From contig CM060855.1 of NCBI GenBank assembly GCA_030737835.1, positions 15,753,438 to 15,817,437 of the forward strand: a DNA stretch of 64,000 nt. The letters are read 5' to 3'. This DNA is from Acorus gramineus. Lineage: Eukaryota > Streptophyta > Magnoliopsida > Acorales > Acoraceae. Shown in pieces: positions 1 through 11,404 of this stretch; the first letter of the stretch is position 1, and each line of letters opens with the position of its first letter. The notes under the pieces were generated by a model, which was not told the origin of the DNA, did not search any database, and was given only the letters and a program-made list of their open reading frames with translations. A program made the position numbers and the translations under genes.

Positions 1-346
1 CGGAGAAGGGACGACTACTTTGAAGTAGCCATCTGGGTCTGGTCCTTGAAATTTTTGTAAATATTGGGCCAGGGCTCTCTTCTTTTTTTCCTTTTAACAT
101 GTTTTCTTTAAGGTCCAAATGTGGTTTATTTTAGGTACTATTTGAGGTAATTTCTTTTTCTTTGAACGGTCAAAATTGGGGTATCTACACGATGTTAATC
201 ATATATTTTATTTAGTATTTTATAAGCATTATTTACAAATTACGGTTGTTTTTTTGGTGCATACAAATGAGAAACTAAAATACAATGGGAAAGAATAAGA
301 TAAATTCATGTAAAATTTACATATTACAAATTAGGCCATGGCTTAC
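1..346. other. Intron 2 of the RLP gene, partial
   Basis: AT-rich sequence after the GTAAGC donor of RLP exon 2 (read on the minus strand). I see no coding similarity or repeat that I can name. Confidence 0.45.
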
Positions 347-3300
347 CTGATGGAAATTCTTTTATCATATTAGATGACAAAACAATGGTTCGCAAGGATG
401 TCATATTTGAAATCCACGGATCAACCCTCTTGATATGGTTTTCACTAAGAGCTAACCACTCCAGATTTCGCATATTCTTAAAGCCTTCAAAAAATACATC
501 AAATAAAAAATATTAGAGAGATTGATCAGTAATTATATAAATTAAACAATGAACTAATAAATTAAATAAACGAACTGAAGTCGAGTGAGAGACATGTAAT
601 GCCGTGAGTGCCAAATAGAATTTTCATTTATAGAAAATTTGATATTAGTTTTTTGGGAAAAATCCAAATAACCCTCATGTAAACTAACTGAAATACATAT
701 AAATATATAATCCCCTGACTTTTCTTCAACTCCATATATTCCACTAAAAACACTTAGTAAATTCAAATAACCCATGAATAAAATTTTCATTGACAAATGA
801 TGAATATTTTGTTTAGTTAACCTTAGATAAAAACACAATATATTAAAAACCCCTTACGATGTGTTAAAACTGTGAAAAATCCAATGAAAATGACGATTTT
901 ACCCATCTGAATAGATTATAAAACTCTATCTGGAGGGGTAAAATTGTCATTTACAGATGATTTTTTATATTTTTTACACATCATAGGTTTTTTTGGTATA
1001 CTGTGCTTTCATTCAGGGTTAACAAAATAGAATATTCACAAAATATTCATCATCTATCAACGCAAATTTTATTCAGGGGGTTATTTGAATTTACTAGGTG
1101 TTTTAGGAGGTTATATAGATTTCAAGAAAAGTCAAAGTGTTAGTATGGATTTCAATCAGTTATAAGGGGTTGTATAAATTTTTCCCTAGCTTTTTTTAAG
1201 AGAACATATTTTTGTTAGGTTCATAAAAAGTTATTTTACACTTTTTAAATTTTGAAAATGTTGAAAGCGTGATTCCTATATAATCATGATGTAAAAAAGC
1301 TGCTGAAATATGCATGACATATGGTAATCATTATTAACAAAAAAATGTTTTCCTTTTATGACTGAATCGAACATGTAAAAGTTTCTCAAAAATTTTCTAT
1401 TCGATTATCTATCGATAATAGATGGAGTGTAAGAAAGTTAGAAGAGGAAGTCAAGGGTTTTTATACACCCAGCTCTTTTTTAAGATAAAGATTTAGTAAC
1501 AAAAATAACTAAAAATTTGATCAAAACTAATAAAAATATGAATATTCATCCTTTTGAACGCCACCAAAAAATGATTACGATGACATACTATCAGTCATAT
1601 GTTAATTGGTTCAAAATATATATTTTTTTACAATGATGGTAGGTATTCAGCTTGAATCTCACTAAGATAAAGAAATGTCCAAAGGGAAATACACCGAAAA
1701 GAAATGAAAAACAATGATAGCTGATGGTGATTGTTGTTCAAATTGTATTACGTTAAAAAATTGGTCATGCTTTAGATCATAGGACAAAAAATCTGTCTTT
1801 TTTAGTCTCACTTTTAACCATTGGGTCGTATTCATTTATATGGAGATCAAATGTAAAGAGAAAATCCCTATTAATTAATGCATATAACTTGAAAGGGGTG
1901 GATTAAATAGGGCTAAAAACATGGGTGTAACATTTTTTGGAAAGCTAATGACATCAAGATGTAATAAATCCAGTATATTTAGGTTAGTAGAGTGCATATA
2001 AATCATTGGAGATTATGTGAAAGCCCTGAACCTCTATGTATCCCAATACATATGAATCAAGAATTGTCACTTATTATGAAAAGAATAAGTTTCATGACCT
2101 TGGAAAATTTGACATGGATCTATAGTGCATAAACCGAAGTAAGCTCTCACAAGTGAACACGTGTCCATGACACATTACGAGTTGGATGATAACCTGAAAA
2201 GCTAAATTCCGCACGACGTGTGTGACAAATGACTCATGAGTTTATGATTAGTGACAGTGATCAATCACATAATTAATTTTGCATATTAAGGTCGGAGAAC
2301 GTATAAGATCAATGATTTAATTATGAGGTGTTATGACGAGGTATGTAGGAATGTGATATCTCAAAGTTCGTTGGTTGTTTCCTACTTGTGCAAATGGGCA
2401 AATAAGTCATCGGTGCGCTTGGATCTTGACTTGGTCAACGATCCATGTAAAAGGTCACATCAACTTGGTTTAAAGACATGTATCAGATGCATGCATGACT
2501 TTATTTATGTCATGTGTATGTCTGAGAACACACCACGTGGTGATCTCTCATTGATTCCAACAAAAAATTATGAAATACTATCAAGTTTCATGTCAAAGTT
2601 TATTGATCTGTGTGAGATATGTTTTATGACTTTAATACCAGAGGATCGTCGATAAGTATTACACTGTGGTCTTAATTTAGGAGCTTAGTTTCTTTGTTAA
2701 TTTATCTGTCTTTTTGGTGCCAAGAAACAATCTAACGGAGACTACGCGTCTCACTCTTTGAATGTAAAGATTTAATTATTACTCTATAAAAAACTATTCA
2801 AATTTATTTGAAATATTACCTATATCAAAACTATTATGAAAAACAAATTTAATATATCTTAAAAAATTTAAAACATATTAAAAACTACAAAAATAATTGC
2901 ATGAATGACTATACCTTTTTTTTTTGTGTATATGGTTGAAAATTTTAATACTCAAATTAAAAAGTCAAAGGTACATCCTTAATATTTATCTACTCATGAT
3001 AAAACTTTACCCCAAATCTTTTATAAATTCAACTTTTTTTCCCTTCTTTTACAAGCCCAACCCAATTTCTTAGCTCAGTCTAATTACCAAAGATAAATCA
3101 TTCAGGTGACTTGTGTAGTTACGAGTTTCGACCATTGAAAAACTTCATAATCACTTCTACTTGAAACAAAAGACAATTGAGAAAACCATCAACATCCACC
3201 CAAGCATAAAAAATGGGGAGAGTGAATGTTCAAAAATACCTAATTGGTCGATCCATCCGGCGATGCCATTAGAACCCAAATCAAGCTTCCACAAGTCCAC

Positions 3301-3624
3301 AAACTGGGCAAAAAGACTGGCGTTCGGATACCATTCTCCAGAAATAAATCCTCCTCTCACACGATAAAGATCTATTGAAATAACTTTATGTTGGTGAGAC
3401 GATGAATTACCACACGTCACCCGCGTCCAGTTGCAACAATCTCCACCTCCAATAACCCAATCTTCAAGTGCAGTAGAGTTATAACCTACTAAATCGAGAG
3501 AGTGTTTGATGTCCAAGAGTGCCCTCCTCTCCTCTTCCACACACCCATTCACATGAAAAACACAACAACATATGAACACACACCCAATTAGTATTCTCAC
3601 CAAAGCACCCCAAGACCCCCTCAT
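347..3624 (-). CDS. LRR receptor-like protein (RLP), 5' part, two exons, truncated by window edge
   Basis: Exon 1 is 3240-3624 and exon 2 is 347-484. The ATG at 3624 opens a signal peptide (MRGSWGALVRILIG...), then an LRR N-terminal cap with CVEEERRALLDIKHSL and the paired-cysteine motif GGGDCCNWTRVTC, then the first leucine-rich repeats. Exon 1 ends in phase 1 at G|GTATTT. Exon 2 starts after an AG in the matching phase, encodes LRR sequence (MRNLEWLALSENHIK..., then MTSLRTIVLSSNMIK) and ends at CAG|GTAAGC. The family comprises plasma-membrane receptors without a kinase domain that act in defence or development, usually with a kinase partner. Small phase-matched LRR exons are typical of one RLP subgroup. 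Intron 1 (485-3239) is enlarged by a hairpin MITE. The rest of the gene lies beyond position 1, so function and intactness are unknown. An in-frame ATG further 5' exists but gives a poorer signal peptide. Confidence 0.8.
655..1186. mobile_element. Hairpin MITE, Mutator-like, in RLP intron 1
   Basis: A near-complete inverted repeat of two arms of about 210 bp. The left arm begins GGGAAAAATCCAAATAACCC and the right arm ends in its diverged reverse complement (...AATTTTTCCC). Shared blocks include TAGTAAATTCAAATAACCC and GATGAATATTTTGT. It is flanked by 9-bp direct repeats, TAGTTTTTT (646-654) and TAGCTTTTT (1187-1195), with one mismatch. A 9-bp target duplication with long terminal inverted repeats is the signature of Mutator-like non-autonomous elements. 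It has no coding capacity. A related left terminus (GGGAAAAATGCATATAACCC) occurs at 5803. Confidence 0.7.
1196..3239. other. Remainder of RLP intron 1, unassigned
   Basis: AT-rich sequence with no recognisable gene. A 110-codon open frame at 2323-2655 (plus) has no family features I recognise and is probably chance or a transposon relic. Confidence 0.4.
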
Positions 3625-5056
3625 ACTCACTAATTCTTTAACTTTGTGTTTTTTTTTTTTATTTATAAAGTGCATGCCAACGATCTTCTTTTTTTATATA
3701 CATACATTCCACAAAGTCTGTTCAATTGACTTGGAAGTCTTTAACGTGCCGTGGATGTTGGGGTGGGAGAGAAGAAATAGAAAACAGTCCAGTCAAAATC
3801 TTACCTTGACTAGATCTAATTGGATGCGATGGCAGGACATATACTGATCCAGTGATTAAATTGTTAACCTTAAATCATTTTAATTTAACAGGAATATGAC
3901 ATGACGTCATATATAACACTTCTAAATGGAAGAGGTTTTTTATTGGTTTAAATCAATTTTTGGATTAAAATCTTTTCACATGAACCTGAACCGATTTAAA
4001 AGTTTAGACCTTTTTAAAAGAGAGTTGTAATACTTAGTCTTATCTATCTTGTTAGTCACTTACACCCACTGTAATGAGCATGGGTAGACCCACAAATTGA
4101 CTGGTCAGGCCTTAGATTTTCTTTTAAAAATAAAAAAATTGAATATCCCATCTATAATAAACCTAAGTTTAACCTAGATGAAGTCAACTTATAGCAACCC
4201 TTTTTTCTCCCTCTGTGCCGCCTATCACATCCGTTGTTATTTATTTATTTATTTATGTGTGATGTGTTTTTGTTGTTTTTCCCTTCATTAGAACAGTGAA
4301 TATGAAATTTTTTTTAGGTTCTTCGTAATGTGTCAAGATGATATTTTTAAAAAATTATGGAATACCTATTTATATGTTTTTTTTTGGAGATTATTTATTT
4401 TTTGTATCATTTAGGTGGGTTTAATTTTGAAATAAAGTAGATTTTTATTATTTCATTTAATCCTTAATTTTTATTTTTTTCCTTTTATTAATTCAGTGGA
4501 TAGAATTTTCATGGAATAATTGAATTAAAATTTTAATTCTTATTTTACATGTCATGTTTGGATTGGATTTTTAATTTACTTTTTGGAATTTCCATAAAAA
4601 AATTTAAATTTTTTATTATTTCTTTTTATTTTCATTTTTTAAATTTAAGTTTGTTTTTTAAAGACATAATTTTAACCATAGAGAAAAAAAAAGTTATTCT
4701 TAAACGTTGACAAACATAAACCTAAAATTCCCTTCTTCATCTTCTTCTTCTTCTTCACCTAAATAAATCTAAACCTAACACCCCCTTCTTCCTCTTCCTC
4801 TTTCTTCTTCTTCTTCACCTAAACAAATCTAAACCTAACATCTCCTTCGTTTTCTTTATCTTTTCCTCCTCCTCCTTCTCCATCTTCTTCTTGAAGTTCG
4901 AAAATTTTAATTTGGATTGTTTAGAGGAGTAAAAACATAATTGTGAGGGGGTTATTTAAATTATTGCATTTTGTTTGGATTAGGATAACATAATATTCTA
5001 AGCATATTCTTATTATGTCAATGGTTATTTAACATAGGGAATGGAGATCACGGGTT
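3625..5056. other. RLP 5' flank and CT-rich triplet repeats
   Basis: Region upstream of the RLP start. Positions 3590-4085 are duplicated in diverged form at 5080-6285. Positions 4711-4895 hold a low-complexity minisatellite of CTTCTT runs alternating with ACCTAAACAAATCTAAACC blocks. I see no gene. Confidence 0.5.
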
Positions 5057-5345
5057 CGGACCCGTCTTTACCACATCCAATTACAAGTGTCACCAAAGCA
5101 CCACATGATCCTCCCATATTCACAACTTGTGTTTTGTTTTTTTTTAGAAGTGCTCACAAACTTCTATTTTATATGTATAGTTTTTAATGTTCAATTGACT
5201 TGGAGTCCTTAACGTGGCGTGGAGGTTGGGGTCGGGAGACAAGACATAAAAATCAGTCCAATCAAAATCTAATCTAGAGTCTTTAACGTGAGAGTTGGGG
5301 TTGAGGGAAATAAGACTAATCTTTGACCTTGATTAGATCTAAAAG
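5057..5345 (-). pseudogene. Relic of a second RLP copy (signal-peptide start and promoter only)
   Basis: Reading on the minus strand from the ATG at 5117, the sequence gives MGGSCGALVTLVIGCG, clearly parallel to the RLP start MRGSWGALVRILIGCV at 3624. Similarity then stops and runs into unrelated sequence and a stop. The upstream DNA also aligns with the RLP flank: TTCAATTGACTTGGA, TTAACGTGGCGTGGAGGTTG and the later TTGTTAGTCAC..GCACCCA block near 6260 all match 3720-4070. This indicates a tandem duplication of the RLP 5' region whose coding part was lost. The copy was later split by a MITE at 5343-5757 and an insertion at about 5801-6190. Confidence 0.65.
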
Positions 5346-5757
5346 CATTTTTAATGGGGTCTTCATTTTAAAGACTCTCATTAAAAAATTTGAATTTTTG
5401 AAGACCCTTAACTTCAATGGGATTTTCAATTTGAAGATTTTAATATTTTAAATGGTAGATATTCAAATTTTATTGTATGGATCTTCAAAATACTATTTTA
5501 AATTATAAAATACATATTCTACATTTTACTGGGTTATTCTACAATTTGTTTCTTTCATCTTTATTGTTTATTGAAATTTATGTCTCAAATATTCAACCAT
5601 AATGATATGATTTAAATTCAGTTAACCCAATTATTGAATTGATGACTCTCAAACCATTCATTTTTTTAGTCGTTCAATGAAAAATGAAGCTCCACTGAAG
5701 CTAGAAGCTCTCAACCGGTCTTCAAATCTTTATTTTGAAGCCCCATTAGAGATGCTC
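5343..5757. mobile_element. MITE with AGCAT(C/T)T(C/T)TAATGGGG termini
   Basis: The left end AAGCATTTTTAATGGGG and the reverse complement of the right end GAGCATCTCTAATGGGG match at 14 of 17 positions. The flanks are TAA (5340-5342) and AAA (5758-5760). The homologous RLP flank at about 3815 reads straight through (GATCTAATTGGATG), giving an empty-site comparison. The 3-bp duplication suits a PIF/Harbinger-type MITE. A truncated end of the same family, GAGCATCTCT, lies at 8189-8198. Confidence 0.65.
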
Positions 5758-5800
5758 AAATTGGATGTAAGAAAATGTATTGATCCAATGATTTAATTTT

Positions 5801-6011
5801 AAGGGAAAAATGCATATAACCCCACACAAACATATGAAAATCCATATAAACCCCTGGCTTTTCTTAAAATCCAAATAACCCCCCACAAACATAACTAAAA
5901 TCTAAATCACCCCTTATGTCAGTTATGTTAATTATGGGTTATCTGAATCTAACCCAGTTATGTAAATTTACCTTTATACCCTCATCTAAACAAACCTAAA
6001 CCTAAAATCTC

Positions 6012-6042
<31 letters not shown>

Positions 6043-6190
6043 ACCTAAATAAACATGCCTTCCTCTTCCTCTTCCACTGCCACTTCTTCTTTCTTCTCCT
6101 TCTTCTTCACCTAAACAAAGCTAAACCTAACATCCTTTTCTTCTTTTTCTTTTTCTTCTTCTTCACCTAAACAAACCTAAACCTAACGCC
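5801..6190. repeat. Insertion with CT-rich triplet minisatellite
   Basis: This segment is absent from the aligned RLP flank copy. It starts GGGAAAAATGCATATAACCC, like the hairpin MITE at 655, and contains repeated CACCTAAACAAACCTAAACC blocks separated by CTTCTT runs, similar to 4711-4895. The right terminus is not resolved. Confidence 0.45.
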
Positions 6191-6285
6191 CAAGTTCAGC
6201 CTGATTTGAAAGTCCAAAGCTCTTTGAAAGAGTGTTGTATCAATCCAGTATACTTTGTTAGTCACATGCACCCATTTTAATAAGG

Positions 6286-8188
6286 TATAAACATCATCAT
6301 AATTATTTTTATATATTTTATAAATGAGTTCATACAATTAATTGAATTATATGTTTCAGTTTTTATAAAATGATATACCTTTAAGGTATATTATTTTAAA
6401 AAAATAAAAAATGGCGCTAACTGTATTTAAGATTGGAAACATGGTCTGGGTCAAACATTTTGAAAAAATTATGATGCTAAGGGAGCCCATTTGAAGCTAT
6501 GATGAACTATATATGATGGAGATCGAGGTAGGAAGGAATGTAATTAGAAACTAAAATATTGGGGACGATCATCCTTGCAATTTTTTATTTTTGGAGTTTC
6601 TAATATGGTTTCATTTTTTTTAATATGTCTAATAAAATATGAATGTATGAAATATATACTCGAATAAACTAAATATATTTTTTTACTTTTTAATCTAGTA
6701 TATATATAATGAGTGGTGATACCTAGGCCCCAAAATATAAGCCCCATTAACAAGCCCCATGAGGTGTCATCACCTTATTGGTTGTTATTAGTTGACTTGT
6801 TGACTTTTTAAAAAGGGTAAAATGACAAAATACAAATATGTCATTCATTAAAAATCTGTCTCATTAACCCAAATCCTCCTTTCGGCCAGAAGGACTAAAC
6901 TGGGTAAAACCCAACCCCGTGTCCTCCTGCGGACTCACACCTAACCAAGCCTGATGGGCTAGGCCCGAGCTTTAGATCATTTAAAAAAACATACAAATCA
7001 AACGGATTTAAATGGATCTTCTAAATTTCAATCGATTTGAAAAAGGTGTACTTAAATATTTGAAGAGCTCAAATAGAATCAAATCCCAACCCTAGAATGA
7101 GATCCAACCCGGTCTCATAACGGATCGGATTTTGGTCCTACAGGTCTGGTTTGTAGGTTTCAGATCAAATGTTGAACCGCAAAATGATGTTGCATGGATG
7201 TGATCACAATCCCTAATGGTGTAGAGGGTTCATGTATGAACTTAATTTTATTAACTATGTAATTGTTTAAGGAGCCGAAAAAAAAAAATTTGTTACTTTT
7301 ATTTTATGAAGATTCTTTTGTATTACGCGGTTGTTAAATACCATTGTTCATGTGTTATTACAACAACAATTTTGATCACTGATTAAAGGACAATCTGCCC
7401 ACATGCTGCATATGTTATAGAGATATTATGAGGGTTGATATTATTTTTCTATTTTTTTTTCTATTCCAATATTTTAGGCTTCTGTATGGCGCAAATTCTC
7501 ACTTAGTTTTTAATTAACTATAAAAACTCTAATTCTATTATTAGAGTCAGGAATTTCAGCTCTTTGACCAATAAAAAGTCTGGTAACCATTTTTAATAAA
7601 AATTAATCTCACTTTAATTAAATAATAATGTGAAAATCAATGCACCGGCATCTTAATTAGATAATCATCTATTAGTTCAGACTGAGTTCTATGCGTATCT
7701 CTTCACCCATCCCAAATTGAAACCATATTTAAAAAAACATAACAAGATCTCTAGATAAATTTAAGTATTAATATTATTTATAATAATAAAAAAAGTCAAC
7801 CAAAAATGTTTACTTAAGAACATGTTTACTAATATTCATTCGATTACAAGATGGGAAGAGAACAACCAAACAAGCCTTTTATTTTGGATCTACATATACT
7901 ATTACTAGAGCATACATGCCACTCCTCGCTCTCCCATCTGACCATCTCTTCAATTAAACCTGCAAAACAATACAAATATATAATTAAAAATATAAAAACA
8001 GATCGAATGAAATAAATTTCTAAATATTAATCAATCCCAAAACAATAATAAGTTGTTATTTGGTCTCCGGTTGGCAAAAACAAAAAACAATCAAGACCCA
8101 GCAACAATTAAAGGAGGATTAATCTGGACACCCATCACCCACCATATTTTATTCCTTCATTAATAAAATTTAATTCTAGATCCACTAA
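6286..8188. other. Intergenic DNA with a short hairpin
   Basis: AT-rich, with no gene I can support. A short dyad lies at 6715-6774: GGTGATACCT pairs with AGGTGTCATCACC around repeated GCCCC blocks, possibly a tiny MITE or terminus. On the minus strand near 7900-7965 a tract TTTGCAG followed by about 12 good-looking codons (LIEEMVRWESEEWH) could be a terminal exon, but I see no partner exon. Confidence 0.35.
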
Positions 8189-8198
8189 GAGCATCTCT

Positions 8199-8628
8199 GC
8201 CCCGTTTGTTTTCGGTATAACCTCGGATAAGTATTTTAAAGTATTTATTTACCCTGGATAACTTCAAATAAAATATGTCAGAATAAACCATGATAAAGTG
8301 ATACATGGATTCCAATCAATCTTTAGAATTAAAATTATCCTAGATTATTCTATCCAAAAAATATGTGAACCCACTGTCAAATCAACTGTCATCATCTCTT
8401 ATAAATCAACTATCAAATCAACTATCATTATTTTTTTACCTTTTATAAATCTTTATCCATACTTTATTCACATTTTACTCAAACATCAAAACATTTATTC
8501 TTACGTTTGCCAGCGAAAATAATTCAAAACACAACCAAACACAAAATTATTTTATTCTTATTTATATTCACTTATGCTCAGATAAATATATACCCTATAA
8601 TAAAACATATCCCCGTTTCAAAAGGAGG
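8199..8628. mobile_element. Harbinger-family MITE (same family as the 45.4-46.3 kb copies)
   Basis: It begins GCCCCGTTTGTTTTCGG and ends CCCCGTTTCAAAAGGAGG, the same terminal pattern as the large element at 36693-45965. The interior (CCCACTGTCAAATCAACTGTC, TTCAAAACACAACCAAACAC) is shared with 45695-45965 and 45969-46267. It follows GAGCATCTCT at 8189, the end of a different MITE family, so it appears nested. This is probably a deletion derivative mobilised by a Harbinger transposase. Confidence 0.65.
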
Positions 8629-9375
8629 TAAAAGTGATATTCTAAAAACAAAAAAATATTTTTTTTATAGCACAGCTTTAATTACAAACATGAATCCTAA
8701 CATCTATATATTTATTTATATTCTATTTTAAAAAAAAAATACTTCTCTCCGAAAGATAATGTGTTAATATAAATAATATTTTAGTAAATAATTAAAAGTA
8801 TGTATTAATTGAATCGAATCAATATTAATAATACAAATACTAATTAATTATATCTTAAAAAATATTATTTAAAAATATATATCAAAAGCATCCAATATCA
8901 TCTCATTCCAAAAGTATGACAATATCAATTATGCAAGAATTGAATTTATAAAATAAATGTTAGTAATTTAAAAAAAAAAAAAAGTGTTTCTACATGGATC
9001 TCTAAATTTAAAAATAAAATATAGTATCTCTATAAATAGATCACACATAGTGCCCTGTTGGAGATCCACCAATACACCACAGTTTCAAAAAAAAATATCC
9101 AAATATATTTTCAAACCTTTACTCAGATCTTAACATATGAAAACACCCTGTTACATTCTTTTTGTAAGCCGTTAGATTGTAAAAACATTGTCATGTCAAT
9201 AATGTATATTATTATACATCTATATTTCATTATTATTTATGCCTATATTAACCTGCACATACGGACTCATATTTGAACAAAATTGATCTCACATGTGTAT
9301 ATATAACTATGGTGTTTTCAAATGCTAAGAAAATTTCCCATGAAAGAAATCCAAAGGGGATGATGATCACCTGAA
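8629..9375. other. AT-rich flank downstream of the dehydrin gene
   Basis: Very AT-rich sequence. Short open frames here show no family signal. It probably includes the 3' UTR of the dehydrin gene on the minus strand. Confidence 0.4.
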
Positions 9376-9648
9376 TCAATCACTGTCACTGCTGCTGCTG
9401 CTGTGACCACCATGGCCATGCTCACCCTCCTTCTTCTTCTTCTTGTCCTTCTTCTTCTTCTCCCCCTCACCCTTGTGACCCTCACCATGGATCTTCTCCT
9501 TGATCTTCTCACCTATCCCTCCCCCCTCCTTGTGCTTCTTCTCCTCCACTTCTTTGTGGTGCTTCAGCTCCTCTTCCTTCTTCTTCTGGTCTCCTCCTCC
9601 TCCTCCCATGTGGAGAGTCTCCTCTATCTTGTGAATGATCCCTGCCAT
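9376..9648 (-). CDS. HIRD11: KS-type dehydrin (HIRD11-like)
   Basis: An intact single-exon reading frame of 90 residues. The start MAGIIHKIEETLHMGG is characteristic of KS-type dehydrins. A K-segment-like amphipathic stretch GIGEKIKEKIHGEGHKG follows at about residues 45-61, then a lysine-rich run, then a histidine-rich EGEHGHGGH, ending in a serine tract SSSSSDSD (S-segment, a usual phosphorylation site). The length is close to Arabidopsis HIRD11 (about 98 residues). The family consists of disordered late-embryogenesis-type proteins that protect membranes and enzymes during dehydration and cold and bind metal ions through histidines. Low-complexity coding DNA gives long antisense frames, which are not genes. 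A TATA box, a DRE core and a G-box lie upstream. Confidence 0.92.
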   Translation of the reverse strand: MAGIIHKIEETLHMGGGGGDQKKKEEELKHHKEVEEKKHKEGGGIGEKIKEKIHGEGHKGEGEKKKKDKKKKKEGEHGHGGHSSSSSDSD

Positions 9649-9713
9649 CTCTCTCTTTTCTTTTTCTTTTTTTTTTCTTTGTGTGTTTTGATGTGTTCAA
9701 TCCCTCTTGACAC

Positions 9714-9723
9714 CCTTTTATAG
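9714..9723 (-). promoter_or_regulatory. TATA box of the dehydrin gene
   Basis: Reads CTATAAAAGG on the minus strand, 66-75 bp upstream of the dehydrin ATG. This fits a 5' leader of roughly 35-45 nt. Confidence 0.65.
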
Positions 9724-10223
9724 AAAAGCTTCAACAACATCTCTCTTTTCTTTAATTAGCATTTCCTAATGCGATTGTGGTTGCTTAGCCTTTGGATTTA
9801 GGATTATTGCCTTTCTACCCCTTAATGTAGATTTTTTTATATTATTTACATTTTAATTTTTTATTTAAATAAAATATGTATTTTAATAAATTATATAAAC
9901 TCTTTTATATTTATTTTTTTTACATTTTACTCAATGTCATGTACATCAATTTTATTATCAATAATATAATAGATAAATTTTATTATTTATCTATCTTATT
10001 AAAAAAATAAAAAGATAAAAATGATACAATGATATTTTTTATTATTATTATTATTGAATTGATAAAAATTTAGCTCATGACACAATATATAAATAGGTTG
10101 ATAATAAGCGAAAGGGACACCATAATAAAAAAATAAAAAAAAGTGAAAGGGACACCATAGTAAATACGGAGGCATCTGGGGTGATATATAAATTCAAACG
10201 CGTTTTGGACGCTGCGAAATAAC

Positions 10224-10266
10224 GCCGACATCAAAGCGAGAGCCACCGTCAAATCGGGGCCACGTG
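10224..10266 (-). promoter_or_regulatory. DRE/CRT core and G-box/ABRE upstream of the dehydrin gene
   Basis: GCCGAC (10224-10229) matches the DRE/CRT core bound by DREB/CBF factors. CACGTG in the context CCACGTGTCC (10258-10267) matches a G-box/ABRE. They are 32 bp apart and about 0.6 kb upstream of the start, a combination common in cold, drought and ABA-responsive promoters. Function is inferred from motif and neighbour only. Confidence 0.5.
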
Positions 10267-10461
10267 TCCTTCTTTTTATGGGAAATGAAGAAGATGCAGA
10301 GGTGTCTGTCACGACAACCGATCGGATAAGGTCGGAGACTTTATTTCTTTAATCACCAAAAATGAATGGCTCAGATTAATTCGAATATCAGACAATCAAA
10401 ATATCTTCAGGTCAAAATATCTTCGGATATTAATTTCAATGTTAAGCAAAAATATCCGATG

Positions 10462-10747
10462 TGTTATGAATACAGTAGATAATCACCGTTTCTCCTAGTC
10501 ATAACTTTTTCAAATTTTTTATTCTATAACACTCTAATTATTATCTCATTATCTCTCTCTCACTTCTATAGATTTGTAACTCTCATCTTTGGAATTTCTC
10601 TATGCACCCTATAAATAGAGGGGTTTCTCTTGTATTCCATCAACCAACAAATATTGAATAAGAAATCTCTCTCTACTTCTCTTCTCTATATACTTGTGTA
10701 CTTTGTTTATATACTCTTATATATCATATTCTATTTAGTTTACAATA
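10462..10747 (+). repeat. 5' LTR of the copia element
   Basis: Starts TGTTATGAATACAGTAG and ends TTTACAATA, where the canonical terminal CA has become TA. TATAAATAG at 10610-10618 is a promoter TATA box. Relative to the 3' LTR it carries many C-to-T and G-to-A changes. Confidence 0.88.
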
Positions 10748-11404
10748 CGTTATCAGTACGAGAAGCTCTTTGTTAAAGAGATAGGTTTGTATTTGGTGGA
10801 TTGTTAATGATGTACATAAAAAATATTCTCTCATGCCTTTACATCCATATTGAATTCACTGTTGTTATAAGTATGGCATGTTATTCTATAATTTATATAT
10901 ATTATGTTGGTTTATTATATTCATGAATGATTCTATTAGCATGAGTAGAACCTATGTTTTATTATATTCACCATCATGCCCTATTTGAAAAATACACATA
11001 CTATTTTGACAGCACCATGATTCCTTTTTTTTTTTTTAATAATGAAAATTAAAAGTTTTTAAAAGGTTTTTTTAATATGTGCATAAATATCTTCTTAATT
11101 AGTTTATTTATTCAACATATATAGTGCTTCGGTTACTATACTATGGTTACAATACCGTGACATGCTATGCCACATATAAAATTAAAAAAAAAATCATATT
11201 AGTCTCAATCTGTTCCATATTCATATATATGTGAAAAAAAAAATGATTAAAATTTGTAGCTTAAATTTTTTTATGTTTGACTATATGGAATTATATTTTG
11301 ATGTTTCACTTATTTCTTAGATTTTTGCTAACATCAGTCTTTATTCCTTGTATCAATTAATTTGATATTTATATTTGATTTGAAATTCATTTTAATGTTA
11401 CAAT

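Noticed and set aside
1720..1760. DGDCCSNC-like peptide on the plus strand resembling an LRR cap motif
   Set aside because: Isolated, on the wrong strand for the RLP gene, with no flanking LRR similarity.
2323..2655. 110-codon plus-strand frame in RLP intron 1
   Set aside because: Lies inside an intron on the opposite strand and I recognise no domain; probably chance or an old transposon remnant.
9403..9723. Leu-rich frame opposite the dehydrin
   Set aside because: Antisense shadow of the Lys/Glu-rich coding sequence.
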